Made by a program: the position numbers and the translations under genes. A stretch of DNA of 34,611 nt from Fragilaria crotonensis (taxonomy: Eukaryota > Bacillariophyta > Fragilariophyceae > Fragilariales > Fragilariaceae), in the NCBI GenBank assembly GCA_022925895.1, contig JAKSYS010000660.1:1-34611 (forward strand), in the 5' to 3' direction. Shown piece by piece: positions 1 to 10,373 of the stretch (positions within the stretch are counted from its first letter, which is position 1; each line of letters starts with the position of its first letter). The notes under the pieces were generated by a model, which was not told the origin of the DNA, searched no databases, and saw only the letters and a list, made by a program, of their open reading frames with translations.

Positions 1-439
1 TCCTCAGCAATTTGATGCTGACTCACCTCACGATATATCCTTCCCGGATTGAGAGCTGAGGATTCCCTTGGAGATGGAGGCGTGGTCTCGTATTTTACTT
101 CGAGAAGACCAACTGACGATGAGATGCCAACTGTACGCGGCTGGAAATGACGTCTGATGCGGCGTGGGATCCTAGATCACCACACTTTCGTCAGGCTGAG
201 ACCCAACTCCGCGAGCGCACCGACTTCAACGTTTCTATGGTCAGCACCACGATGCAGCTTTCGGGGACAGGAACGCGGGAAACCTGCACGAAGTGATGAG
301 TTTGATGACTCGAGGGAAATTTTGGCTGTCGCAAGTGCAGACGATGGATTACTAGCGGAGCGACTCGAATGGTGCAAGTCTCAGGCGGTGACTTGAGAGG
401 AGATGGGATCTGCATGATTGGTTTGGAACACGAGCTCTA

Positions 440-1437
440 TGCAGTGGCGACGTCGTCACCTGATTCCGTTATCACGAAGGAGGTCCTGGCGAAACGTTGG
501 GGATTGGGATTGAGACTGCAAAGCGAACGCTGGAGGTTACGACGCAAGTCGGAGTAAGGAAGCGTGCATCCAGTGTCGCGGCGATTCAAGACGAGGCAGC
601 AGGCGATACGTTATCCAAGGTTGTCGGGGAAATTCTACACCGATACGATGTTTTCTCCGACGACGTCATTGCGTGGATACACTTGTGCCCAGGTCTTCAC
701 AGATGGGTACGGGTACGACGAGTTCTACCCTTTGAAGCGAAGGCGGACGCCTCCCGGGACTTCTCGGTTTCATCCAAGAGTCTGGGGTACCGGGTTGGCT
801 GATTTCGGATGGCGCCTTGGAGCAGAGAACTAGGCACTGGCAGGACGTCGTCCGCGACTACCAGATCCGCCAAACTCTGACGGAGCCGTATAGCCCGTGG
901 CAAAACAAGGCGGAGAGTTCCATTCGTGCTATCAAGCGTGGAATTCGTCGGTTCATGCAAGCCGAAGGATCACCAAAGCGAACTTGGTGCTTCTGCGGCG
1001 AATGGTATGCCGGAACAAGGCGACTGACGGCGCACGATACGCCGGTTCTGAATGGTCGTGTTCCGGCGGAAAGGGTGGATGGTGACACGCCCGACATCTC
1101 GATGTACGTCCAGTTCAGTTGGTACCAATGGGTACATTACATGGATCATGACGGAGAGGTGAAGCTTGGTCGTTGGTTGGGACCGGCAAGAGGGATTGGG
1201 AGCGGCAACTGCCATTGGGTATTGCCAATCTCCTGCCGTCCGATCGCAAGGTCAACGGTCTTTCTGATCGGGGACGAGATCGAGCGGATGCAGCACACGA
1301 TTGAGGCAAAGGAACGCTTCGACGAAGAGGTGCAAGACAAGATCGGCGACAGTAGCGCCAATCAGAGGTTGACGACGACTTCGACGGGTTGTTCCCTCGA
1401 TCGAAGAAGTTCAGGAGGCGGAACGGGATGCGGATGA
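440..1437 (+). pseudogene. Copia integrase, frameshifted
   Basis: This is the retroviral-type DDE integrase that would insert the cDNA. Reading across frames gives a pre-core segment (ETAKRTLEVTTQ near 500-560) and then the core. The first catalytic Asp is in FYTDTMFS near 630-655, the second in LISDGA near 797-815, and the Glu in NKAESSI near 905-925. Downstream, DTPDISMYVQFSWYQWVHY and KLGRWLGPA (about 1085-1190) mark the copia integrase C-terminal region. Frames change near 560, 780 and 820, so no single protein results. The three acidic residues survive, which makes the family call firm even though the gene is broken. Confidence 0.85.
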
Positions 1438-2165
1438 CGATCTCGAACCCCTCGAACCTGAGTCAACCAGGAAGGATGCAGACGACTACACGCCTGAGTC
1501 GATGGACGAATACATCTCGGCAAGCGTGCTTCTGCCGTGGCGAAGACGTGGTACGCGCAAAGGTCATTGGTCGGATGCACGGAAGAGACGGTAATCCACT
1601 TGGCATGCGGCACTCGAATCCTATCTTGGACACCCGGGAGTACCAGGTTGAGTTTCCGGACGGATCGACTGCGACGTATGCCGCGAATGTGATTGCCGAA
1701 AACTTGTATTCACAGGTGGACGACGAGGGTCGCCACTTTGCCATTTTGCAAGAGATCACCGACCACAAGAAAGATGGATCGGCCCTGTCAAAGGACGACG
1801 GTTTCATTGAGAACCGTCATGGGCAGCGTCGTCCCAAGCTGACGACGAGGGGTTGGAAACTCTTGGTCTCTTGGAAGGATGGTACTTCGGATTGGATTCC
1901 GTTGAAGGACTTGAAAGAAGCGAACCCCGTTGAGGTGGCGGAGTATGCGGTTGCCAACAAGATCGCAGAGGAACCTGCATTTGCTTGGTGGGTTCGCGAT
2001 GTGCTACGCCGCCGGGATCGTGTAATCAAGAAGGTAAAGTCCACCAAGTATTGGCTGAGGTCGCACAAGTATGGCGTGGAACTGCCGAAGACTGTGGCCG
2101 AGGCGCTTGCGATTGATCGCAGAACGGGACTACCTTTTGGCGTGATGCCATTGAAAAGGAGATGA
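1438..2165 (+). pseudogene. Copia pol linker with chromo-like segment
   Basis: One open frame of about 240 residues joins integrase to RT. It holds YQVEFPDGSTATYAANVIAEN near 1640-1700, then GWKLLVSWKDGTSDWIPLKD near 1853-1912 and VEVAEYAVANKIAEEPAFAWW. The pattern 'LVxWxDGTxxWxPLxxL' resembles a chromodomain-type fold, and such modules occur in pol of some LTR elements. That comparison is my inference. The segment ends in ELPKTVAEALAIDRRTG, the usual approach to the RT domain, where a frame change at about 2130-2165 breaks the reading. Confidence 0.7.
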
Positions 2166-3002
2166 GAAATGTAACCCGCCGGTTGGATTTGCAAAAGCGA
2201 CATGTCACATGATATTCGACATCAAGTTTGATCTGACGAGGAAGGCGCGATTGGTCCTGAATGGCGCGAAGCATGATGTGCCGAAGGAAATGACCTTCTC
2301 GAGTGTCGTCTCACGCGACAGCGTTCGTATCGCTTTCACTCTTGCGGCTTTGAATGGGCTCGATATCTTGGCGGCCGACATCCAGAATGCCTATCTCTCG
2401 GCGCCGACTGAGGAGAGGTTATATGTCGTTGCTGGGTTGGAGTTCCCACCCGATTTAAGAGGACGACCAGCGAAGATAGTGCGTGCACTTTATGGAATGA
2501 AGTCGTCAGGGAGCGATTCAGGGACCACCTTGCTGCGTCGCTGCGGGATATGGGCTACAAGAGTTGTAAGGCGGACCCGGACGTGTGGATGAAGGCCGCG
2601 ACGAAGGCCGATGGAACCAAGTTCTACAGCTATGTTCTGGCGTACGTTGATGACATCCTCTGCCTCGATACTAATCCGAAGAATGTGATGGACGCTTTGT
2701 CGAAGGTTTACAAGCTAAAGGATGGGAGCGTGAAGGCGCCTGACGTATATCTTGGGGCTGAGATCAAGCAGTTCAAGATTCCCGAGTCGGACGAGCCGGG
2801 AAAGATCAGGTGGGCCATGTCTTCATCCAAGTATGTGGCGAGGGCTGTCAAGGATGTTGAGACAGAGTTGGAGAACGTGGGGTTGGGGTTGCCGAAACGC
2901 ACCACGACTCCATTAAGTCAGGGGTATCGACCAGAGTTGGATCAGACGGCGGAGTTGGATGCACAGCGGCTCAATTACTACCAAGGTTGGTCGGCGTCTT
3001 AA
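2166..3002 (+). pseudogene. Copia reverse transcriptase, frameshifted
   Basis: This is an RNA-dependent DNA polymerase domain. The first part (2209-2520) reads FDIKFDLTRKARLV, then SSVVSRDSVRIAFTLAALNG and ADIQNAYLSAP with the first catalytic Asp, and ends ALYGMKSSG. A frame change near 2515-2550 leads to the second part, which carries the catalytic YVDD at 2643-2654. A further frame break follows at about 2985-3002 (the motif here is YQGWSAS, where copia elements normally read YQxxIGxLRW). The active-site residues are intact, but the protein is not. Confidence 0.88.
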
Positions 3003-3728
3003 GGTGGATCTGTGAACTTGGGCGAGTGGACATCCTGATGCCGGTTTCTCTGATGTCACGATATCTTGTGTCTGCCAGGGAGGGCCATCTTCAGCAGTTG
3101 TTCCATGTCTTTGCATATCTGAAACAGTATGACCGATCAACGATGGTGTTTGATGACACAGAGCCGAGCTACGACCCGCGACGGTTTGCCACACAGGATT
3201 GGTCGAAGTACTACCCCGATGCGAAGGCGATACCGGAGAACATGCCTGAACCGCGAGAAGCCAGTTATGATGACTTGTTTTGTCGACGCTGATCATGCAG
3301 GTTGTCAGTTGACGCGTCGGTCGCATACTGGTGTGATCCTTTATATCAATCGTGCGCCAATCATTTGGTACTCCAAGCGGCAGAACACGGTGGAATCCTC
3401 CACGTTTGGCTCGGAGTTCATCGCCATGAAGATTGCGGTTGAGTTAATTGAAGGGTTGCGGTACAAGTTAAGGATGATGGGTGTTCCGGTTGAGGATCCG
3501 TGCAATGTTTTCTGTGATAATGAAGCGGTCGTCAAGAATTCTACCAGGCCGGAGTCAACCTTGAAAAAGAAACATCAGGCGATTGCATATCATCGGACTC
3601 GTGAGGCTCAAGCTGCGGGGACTGTGCGAAGTGCTAAAGAAGATGGTGAGACGAACCTGGCAGATATCTTTACGAAGCTCTTGGCAGGACCGAAACTTCG
3701 GGATTTATCGCAACGCATCCTATGGTAA
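2987..3728 (+). pseudogene. Copia RT C-terminus and RNase H, frameshifted
   Basis: The segment 2987-3290 reads LRWICELGRVDILMPVSLMS, the conserved copia connection between RT and RNase H. After a frame change near 3270 the RNase H follows: CFVDADHAG (first Asp), ESSTFGSEFIAMK (Glu), FCDNEAVV (Asp) and the terminal NLADIFTKLL. The coding part stops at 3728 with ...RILW. All visible catalytic residues are retained. Confidence 0.87.
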
Positions 3729-4707
3729 TGGGATGGCTTTTGGCCTGCGAAGCAGGTGGCTGGCCTTGGCCTACGAGCGTAGGTGTGGATGGGCTAATAC
3801 TATTCGGTAATGGATGTCCGAACGGCCTCTGGTGTTACGTGATATTTGGTGTTTTGTGTGGAGTACGAATCCGGGGACGAGCGAATCACCGATGGATCGG
3901 TATTTTGCTCGCGGGGACTGAACGAATGCTACTGTGTCTGCGTCATATTGGGCTACGGCCAGACCAAGTGGGGTTTCTCCGGACTTAGTTTATAATCTTG
4001 TTCTATCCTAATCACTAATGCCATGCTGCCCCACAATGATGGATTTCCAGTAGTAACGGTAGGTTTTATTCAAGACATCCAGCACCGGAATCCCGCTTCC
4101 GTCGTGTGTGTACGCGGGAACTACGAACGGCATTCCGTTGGCAACGCGCACGATCCAGAATCTACAGTATCCGAACGACAGTAAATCGCCCGACAAGAAA
4201 CTACAATTGTTTGATGATGTAGATGGCGATTGGACGACTGTAAGTAAGAGAGAAAGGAGAGTTAAAAGAGGAGTTAAGATCATCTCCAACCAAGACAAGA
4301 GATCCCTGTCTGGGAAGGTTGGCAGGACTGATCTGAGAAGTAACTAAAGTAGTTACAATATTTGGAACCGGAATTTAGAGTCGGTGGTATTGTCAGTTTA
4401 TCTACAGTAAGGTAGAGTTAGTACGTGCGTACGATGCAGGAGATATCTGGGATTCTCAACATGTATCTGCAGAGCTCGCGAAACCTTTTTTATAAGTGTA
4501 AACGTTGTGTATGATGAATTAAGATAAATTTAACGGTGAAAACGGTTATCCCTAACCCCAGTATGAAGGATTTCCGCATGTCCCTGAATTCATCAGTTCT
4601 GTGATGTCATGATTGACGTCAATTCCTTGCATTCTAGTCGCCACCGCCGTTGGACGCCACCCATTTGCAATACAGACTGGCTGCCCATATGCCGCGGACC
4701 CTGGTGT
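3729..4707 (+). other. Non-coding 3' region of the first copia element and junction to the next
   Basis: No convincing gene. A purine-rich stretch at about 4238-4275 could be a polypurine tract, which would place a 3' LTR after it; the reading frame at 4108-4347 is probably chance. The stretch 4560-4707 holds TGACGTCA-like words and ends in CCCTGGTGT directly before the LTR at 4708. The true end of the first element cannot be fixed without a second LTR. Confidence 0.4.
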
Positions 4708-4840
4708 TGTTATCCCCGGGGAACCCGGAGGGTCATTGTGATTACGTCACAGGACGCAGCACTATGCCCAAGTCCAGGGCCACCCAAATCTAGCTCATAA
4801 TTTATGTAGCACACCGTTTTGAACGACAAGCACTTCAATA
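4708..4840 (+). repeat. 5' LTR of the second copia element (133 bp)
   Basis: It starts TGTTATCCCCGGGG and ends CACTTCAATA (the formal TG...CA end would be three bases earlier). It matches 28703-28918 base for base except one substitution and the insertion at 28775-28857. It is short for a copia LTR. A TGATTACGTCA motif near 4738-4748 could be a CRE/bZIP-type site; this is inference. Confidence 0.85.
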
Positions 4841-4964
4841 GAGCTACATAACCTTTTCACCCATCGGCGTCGAAAACGATCGCCGTTTCATCCGAGATAG
4901 TCATCCATACTACTCGTTGTCGATTGTCGTGTGTCGAGCTCCTCCTCCACCGCCTTCCACCGTC

Positions 4965-5269
4965 ATGGCGTCTTCTACGAAATTCAATTTCCCATTCACC
5001 ACATTAACGCCCATCACTGGGAAGCCAACCAACACAACCTTGCAACTCTTGCAACGCCAGCTTTTCACCAACGCTCGCTCTGTCCCCTCCGCCCGAGGCG
5101 GTGGCCTCCACGGGCATTTGGCCATTTGCTCAGCGAGCCTGATTACATTGCTCGCGTCGGCGTCGCTTTTGATATTCCTCAGCATCCTGGCCCACCACCC
5201 GTTGCCGGTGGTTCTGCCGCTGCCATTGCCGTTGCCCTAGCTACGCGCCTACACGGATGCCCTCGACGA
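4965..5269 (+). pseudogene. Copia gag, 5' part, interrupted by the TIR element
   Basis: The capsid-type gag start is at 4965 (MASSTKFNFP). The conserved diatom copia gag wording follows: ITGKPTNTTLQLLQRQLF, NARSVPSARGGGLHGHLA, then in another frame LSEPDYIARVGVAFDIPQHP, and back in the first frame TDALDD at 5253-5270. Two frame changes occur in 300 bp. The sequence then runs straight into the inverted repeat at 5270. The missing continuation is found at 23823 (DVALYNNLRSAL), 18.55 kb downstream. Confidence 0.85.
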
Positions 5270-5295
5270 CATCACAAGGCGGCGGCTTTTACATG
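5270..5295 (+). repeat. Left terminal inverted repeat
   Basis: It begins CATCACAAGGCGGCGG and ends TTTTACATG. It pairs with the reverse complement of 23797-23822 at 21 or more of 26 positions. Differences fall at C/T in the middle and in the two to four bases before TACATG. Confidence 0.8.
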
Positions 5296-5689
5296 GACTC
5301 CTACATAGTACATTATTTTACAAATTATGTCCAAACTTTTTACAATTTGTACCTTTATGTATTTTACATTAATATGGAATTTTCAACCAAAACCATTCAA
5401 AATAAGTGTACCACCTATGGTACGCCAATTTTGTATTTCAAACATATCCATGCATATAGTGAACACCTCTATGTATGAAGTGTTCTGTTTCTTTTTTTGT
5501 ATTCGCAACTTTCTTGGTATCGGTGTACCACTTCATTTGTGTCATTCTCAACCTACATGCAAGGGTTTTCTGTTTAAGTCGCTCGTCCTTGTCTGTTGTT
5601 CATTTTGATGCCACCACCATGAGCCTCAGGCCAGGCTTTCACGTCGGATCGAAAATTCACGCAGGAGAAATGCCAAGAAAGTCCTCATG
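5296..5689. other. AT-rich left subterminal region
   Basis: No gene is supported. The stretch is AT-rich and contains repeated ACAT/GTAC words and the inverted pair GTACCACCTATGGTAC near 5408-5423. This resembles the subterminal transposase-binding regions of CACTA-type elements, which is inference. Right-end counterparts lie at 23386-23796. Confidence 0.4.
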
Positions 5690-7265
5690 TTATCCCCAGA
5701 GAAAGACCAATGTATTTCATGTGGTTTGTTGTTGCTGGCCCAATGGGTCTGTCCCGTCATCTCTCAACGCATCCTCAGTGTTCCTTGGATTACTCAAAAG
5801 ATCCTTCCATTCATGGTGGCATAATGGACGCACCACCCCTTCATCACCAACAAACCAATGCGAGCTTTCATGCTGCCTTGTCATCTGTTACTGGTGCCCA
5901 TGCAAACAACGATCACATATCTTTACTACCCTTGCACGTTGAGGATGATTTTGTTAGTACCTCGTCATTTGCTGATGTTGATGAAAATGACCCTTTACTA
6001 TCCATCGCTGAGGACTCCACCACCTTTGCATCCAACCATCCCAACAGCAGTGTCCTATGTCTGCTGCTGAGATTGGCGATGCCCCTTCTTTCTGATACAT
6101 TCAAGGATCCATGGTCAAATGATCACGATGATGGCCTTGAACTGTCGTTGTTTTCTGTTGAAGAAAAGGTTCAGATTGATCTCCTTCAGACCCTGAAGAG
6201 ACTCAAAGCTCCAATGATTGCTTATGACGAGGTTATGAAGTGGGCTGTTAGATCCTGCTCAGAAGGACACATTTTCGCGACATGCCGATCACTTCACGTA
6301 AGACGGTTATGGACAAGCTGCGTGGACGTGTTGGCCTCGATTCTTTGACTCCCATTGTGAAAGAGCTCTACCTCCCTTATTCAAACTGCCACATTGAGGT
6401 TGTTTATTTTAGTGCCCATGCCGTATTCAGTTCTCTTCTTTCTTGTCCGGACCTTAACCAGGACGAGAACTATATATTTCACGACCCCAACAATCACCAC
6501 CTTGACCCATTTGCAAAACCGTCCGGGTCAGTTTTGGGTGATATCAATACTGGCATGTCCTACCTGAAAACCCGACAAGCTTATCAAGAATCCTGAGGAT
6601 ATGTTACTTCCATGCATACTTGCAATTGATAAGACAACATGCGACATTGGTGGCGGTGGTAGGTTGAGTTTGGAACCCATTGTTCTTTCCTATGGACTGA
6701 TGAAGCATGACATTCGCAAGACACCCGCCGCAATGAGGGTGTTGGGTTTCATCAACACAACTCCTGTGAAGGAACGTGATTCCTCTCCTGGTGTTCCAAA
6801 GCCAATACGCCACTCCCAATTGTATCATCTTCACTTGTTTCTGATGCTTGCTACCGCGTAAATGAATATCACCTTCAAATTGACTTCATTCTTCGTGAGT
6901 CAGGATATCTTCAACTCCAAGAAACAGGTATGAAATGGAACCTTCGTTATCGCGGTAAATCTTTCCCTGTTGTCTTGCACCCTTACGTTCCATTCATTGT
7001 TGGAGACACTGAGGGACATGACACTCTCTGTGGTCATTATCGATCTCGCACAGCAGGTGTTGCACAGCTATGTCGTGCTTGCGAGTGTCCAACTGGGAAA
7101 TCAGGTTATTCCAAGGCACGTGCCTATCCAAAACGCACACCCAAGTCCGTCAATGAAATGGTCACCAAGCGACAGTTTGACTTGTTGAAGTCCAATTCTC
7201 AACAGTTTCTGATCAATGCATTCGATTCTGAGTCACAGTCGTTGACTTTGATCCACGTATCGTAA
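5690..7265 (+). pseudogene. CACTA/Plavaka-like transposase remnant
   Basis: DDE-type transposase, broken by about four frame changes and 3'-truncated. At the N-terminus CISCG (5711 on) followed in another frame by GLSRHLSTHPQC suggests a C2HC/C2H2 zinc finger. An acidic region follows, then EEKVQIDLLQTLKRLKAP (about 6160-6215). The core reads CILAIDKTTCDIGG...GRLSLEPIVLSYGLMKHDIRK (6608-6722) with a likely first catalytic Asp, and later FIVGDTEGHDTLCGHY (6990-7040) with a likely second Asp, followed by LCRACECPTGKSGY, a Cys-rich knuckle. The wording 'DKT...G...P...GL...IRK' and 'GDxEGxD...C...CxCP' fits Plavaka/CACTA; a KDZ (Zisupton-type) relative is possible. Reading stops after SQQFLINAF near 7225, so the third acidic residue is missing. 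Confidence 0.6.
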
Positions 7266-7989
7266 GCACACCCGTATGACTGGACATGAGGATACTGGGT
7301 CTTACACGCAACCATCCGAACGTAATACCATGGAACATCCAATATCCATTCCACACCAGTACGGAGTGTTGTGAACCCCGGTAAAAACAACTTCCAGAAC
7401 TCTTCGAAGTGGTATTGCAAATGAGGACATGGAACCAAGATGTGCGATGCGCGAACCAAATGAGACGCCGTGACCTCCGATGGTTGCAGGATATCAAAGA
7501 GTGTTTCCGATTCTCCATTCCTGCTGCAAAGGAAATATGGATAATAAATTCGAACATCGAAGCCACTCCCATCGTTGATTGGCCGATGCAGATATCGACA
7601 AGCATATCCGGGAGTTCGACGCCCACCCGTAAGGCCACGAGGAGGGGCAAGAGGTTCGCAGTCCAACATCGTTCGATAGCGGCCACCCGCACAAACAAAA
7701 TGAAGAGCATCTCGTTTACTTCCCCGGTTGTTCACGCACAACAAATCACACACCCACACGTCTCTTGCCCCACCAGAGGAAGCAAGTTGGGCAGCCCTTT
7801 CGTGGACTCGTGATGAACAGCTTTTTCACAGTTCCGTTCCAGTGTCAATGAACGGGCGGATATTTTGCCGATCGTCACCGCATCATCAACTTTCTTGAGA
7901 TGCAACGTTGTTGTCGTGCGTAGAGTTGACACCACCGTAATCATCTTCAGGTGCTGATGAAGATGGGGCATCACATGAAATAGCCGTGT
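7266..7989. other. Unassigned stretch between the convergent transposase and antisense gene
   Basis: Several frames are open for up to 186 codons on the minus strand (7199-7759) and 134 on the plus strand, but none shows a recognisable motif or continues the flanking genes. I cannot tell whether this is decayed transposase C-terminus, 3' end of the antisense gene, or junction sequence. Confidence 0.3.
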
Positions 7990-10358
7990 GCATGGAAGCG
8001 GAGTTCCGACAATTGTCCCAAACAAGTAAGTCGTCAGACACCCCTCCCCAACAGCATCAGAAGCTGGGACTCCTTCATCAACACTGCTGTCGTCTTCATC
8101 ATCGCCCTCGTCTCCAAGACCGAGATCAGATTCAAATCCATCCATCCAATTGCATGCCAATGATGGGAGACGCCGCAACGTCAACAAGAACGCCATCGAC
8201 ATCACCAACAACAACTTTCGATTCCTCAGTTGGCGTTTCATCAACGATACCTTCGGGTAAATCCTCAGCATCAGACGGGGTGCAACACTCCAGTTGTGCT
8301 TCCCACCTGCCCACGTCGCTTTTGCTCCAAAGCGATGGCCGTTACACCATACCGAACGATGGCTGTCTTTGCCGCCAAAAAGTGCCATAAACATGACAGT
8401 CCTTCTTTCTTTGCATCATAGAGGTGCAGTGCCTAATCAGCCTCCCATCCCAGCATAAGGACACCGTGAGTTAGCTTTATTGCCATGCCGTTGTATGTTG
8501 TACCAGCACTATTTTTTCCCGAAGACATTGGGAAGCACAAAGTACCAATCTGTTGTGGTACCAGGCTCATCTTCAGTCCAGATGCTGAACCCTTGCGACG
8601 CGTCGTTAACGTCATAGTGGGAGGAGTTTGCCAAATCAACACTAACATCCATTGTATGGGACACACGACAAGATGCACCATCACCCCTCATGCCACCCGA
8701 AGGTTTCAGGTCGGCATCATCTTCCATGTCCTGCATGACCCTTAGCACAGCAGGAACCGATTCCGAGGCCAGCTGGGCTGCAGCTCGAACACACGCCCCA
8801 AGAACCGGACGGTCCAAAAGAGTAGAAGATGCAACATATTGTGTTCTAGTCACAAGATCCCTTTCAATTCGAGTCCCCACCGGGTGCATAGACCCAAGAT
8901 CACCCTGGTTTGCCCTTACCCCCGAAGCACCACGACTTCGACGAACACTGGCAGCATGGTCACGAACAAGTCCAACCAGATCAAGGGCACCCCTGCCAAG
9001 TGCAGGAAGGTACCTTACCTGTATCACAGAATCGCGAAATAGGGCAACCATATTGTTCCCTGATGGTGACGAATATGAACGGAAACATTGACATCCACAT
9101 CGCCTTCCTTTTCAGGATCAATGATCCAAACCGAATCTGGATTTATATGGTGATGGAGGTATCCCGCAACATAATGACGGCAGCCTCTTCTTGCCGATGT
9201 TGACTGTAAATACTTTTCAAGGTAGTCTCGCCGAAGCTCTTGTGTATTCCTTGTGGAATGAAAGTCCGCCCCAAATATAGTCCGGTGGTAAGCGGGAGAA
9301 TCCTCGTCGGCACATTGCTGTACATGATACACAGACTTGGGTGGAGATTTGTCGAAAGTGATTCCGACAGCATTACCAGTGAGACGGTCGGGAATGACAA
9401 GTTTCGGCGAACCCCGATGGATCCTCCATCTCCAGACACAGTCAGGATCACCACCCCACAGACGTGTCACATAACCACCTTTCCCAAATCTCCTCTCCTT
9501 CTTCCCGTTCTTGACAACCCGAAGCCAGTTAATGTCAAGTGGTACATGCGTATTTGGCACGCCAACACATACCTTCCTCCTCTCCCGGTGGCAGTAAAAC
9601 ACACCCGCCTCCGGAAGCACAGCGACCAACGCCCTGAAACGGTGGTCGTGACAGGGCTCCTTCAGGGAAATGTCATCAATACGCATCTTGACGGGAGTAT
9701 CAACCGTAGCGCGGGTGGAAGACAATGGCCTTGGAACTTTCTTGGAACGCGCCAAGACAGCATCGAGAACAATGATCTCAAGAACGTGAGGAACAGCCAC
9801 ACCACACGTCTTGTCGCGATCACACTTCATGAATTGGCACTGTTCCACGGAAACATTACCAACACCAAAGGTATCCACTAGTGCTTCGTGAATACTGGAA
9901 ACGAAGGTTTTGCAAACCTGTGCTCCAGGCGGGATGGCATCATGCACCCACTTTGAACCGGCTGTGGGCAATCCCTGATGATGGAGAAAGCGCTTGGTGA
10001 AAGACTCCGACAGATGACGTGGAATGCATTTCGACAACACCGCCGCAGCCTGCACTTGACTAGGGCAGAATGTCTTGCGGCGCGCGGGATCCGAAAAATG
10101 CGACTCATCTCCAGACGAAAGACCGCAAAAGACACGTGGATTTTTGTACCCCGCAATGATATAACGCGAAAGCTCTCCAGGAAACGTTCGGCCCCCAACC
10201 ACATGGGAAGCCACCAACACACGACGACGTACCGGCGAGGCGAGATCCTGAACATCCAAGACATCAGAGTCCGCCTTGCGTTTGCGGTTCTCACAAGGAG
10301 AGGAGCCACATTCCCGAGTATGATTGCAAGAGCGTCTCCCAAATGGTGAAGTAGACAT
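7990..10358 (-). pseudogene. Antisense transposon gene with a dioxygenase-like HxD...H...R pattern, frameshifted
   Basis: Start chosen at 10358 (MSTSPFGRR), because farther upstream the frame runs into the minisatellite. The first segment (10358-9024, about 444 residues) has an early basic patch (ENRKRKAD), several Cys and His, and no motif I recognise. After a frame change or intron near 9020-9050 (an AGGTAAGG donor-like site is present) comes LGSMHPVGTRIERDLVTRTQ, then SVDLANSSHYDVNDASQGF and TDWYFVLPNV (about 8660-8520). A further break leads to GMAIKLTHG and, one frame off, CWDGRLIRHCTSM (about 8490-8425). An acidic Asp/Glu-rich tail follows to about 8000. HYD, then the later His, then Arg 8-9 residues on, matches the iron and 2-oxoglutarate ligands of a double-stranded beta-helix dioxygenase. 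The function is inferred. Confidence 0.5.
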
Positions 10359-10373
10359 AATTGCAAGAACAAC

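Larger units (their letters stand above)
1..4350 (+). mobile_element. Degenerate Ty1/copia (CoDi-like) retrotransposon, 5' end outside window
   Basis: Domains follow the copia order integrase, RT, RNase H on the + strand. No gag or protease can be read, so the element starts before the window or is 5'-truncated. Coding sequence is spread over at least six frame segments, so the copy is dead as written. The wording of the pol segments (ISMYVQFSWYQWVHY-like integrase C-terminus, VEVAEYAV linker, FSSVVSRDSVRIAFTLAALN in RT) is typical of diatom copia lineages. Coding ends at 3728. The right end is uncertain because no second LTR is available for comparison. Confidence 0.85.

Noticed and set aside
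4690-4707. CCCTGGTG before both LTRs as target-site duplication or part of the LTR
   Set aside because: Before the right LTR it is followed by nine more bases (AGGGTGTGC) that look like the polypurine tract, so the match is too short and misplaced to be a duplication.
4910-5185. A minus-strand frame opposite the gag start
   Set aside because: It overlaps conserved gag wording on the + strand and has no features of its own.
9240-9881. A plus-strand 213-codon frame
   Set aside because: It is the shadow of the long minus-strand frame 9024-10358, which has the better amino-acid composition and connects to the later motif-bearing segments.
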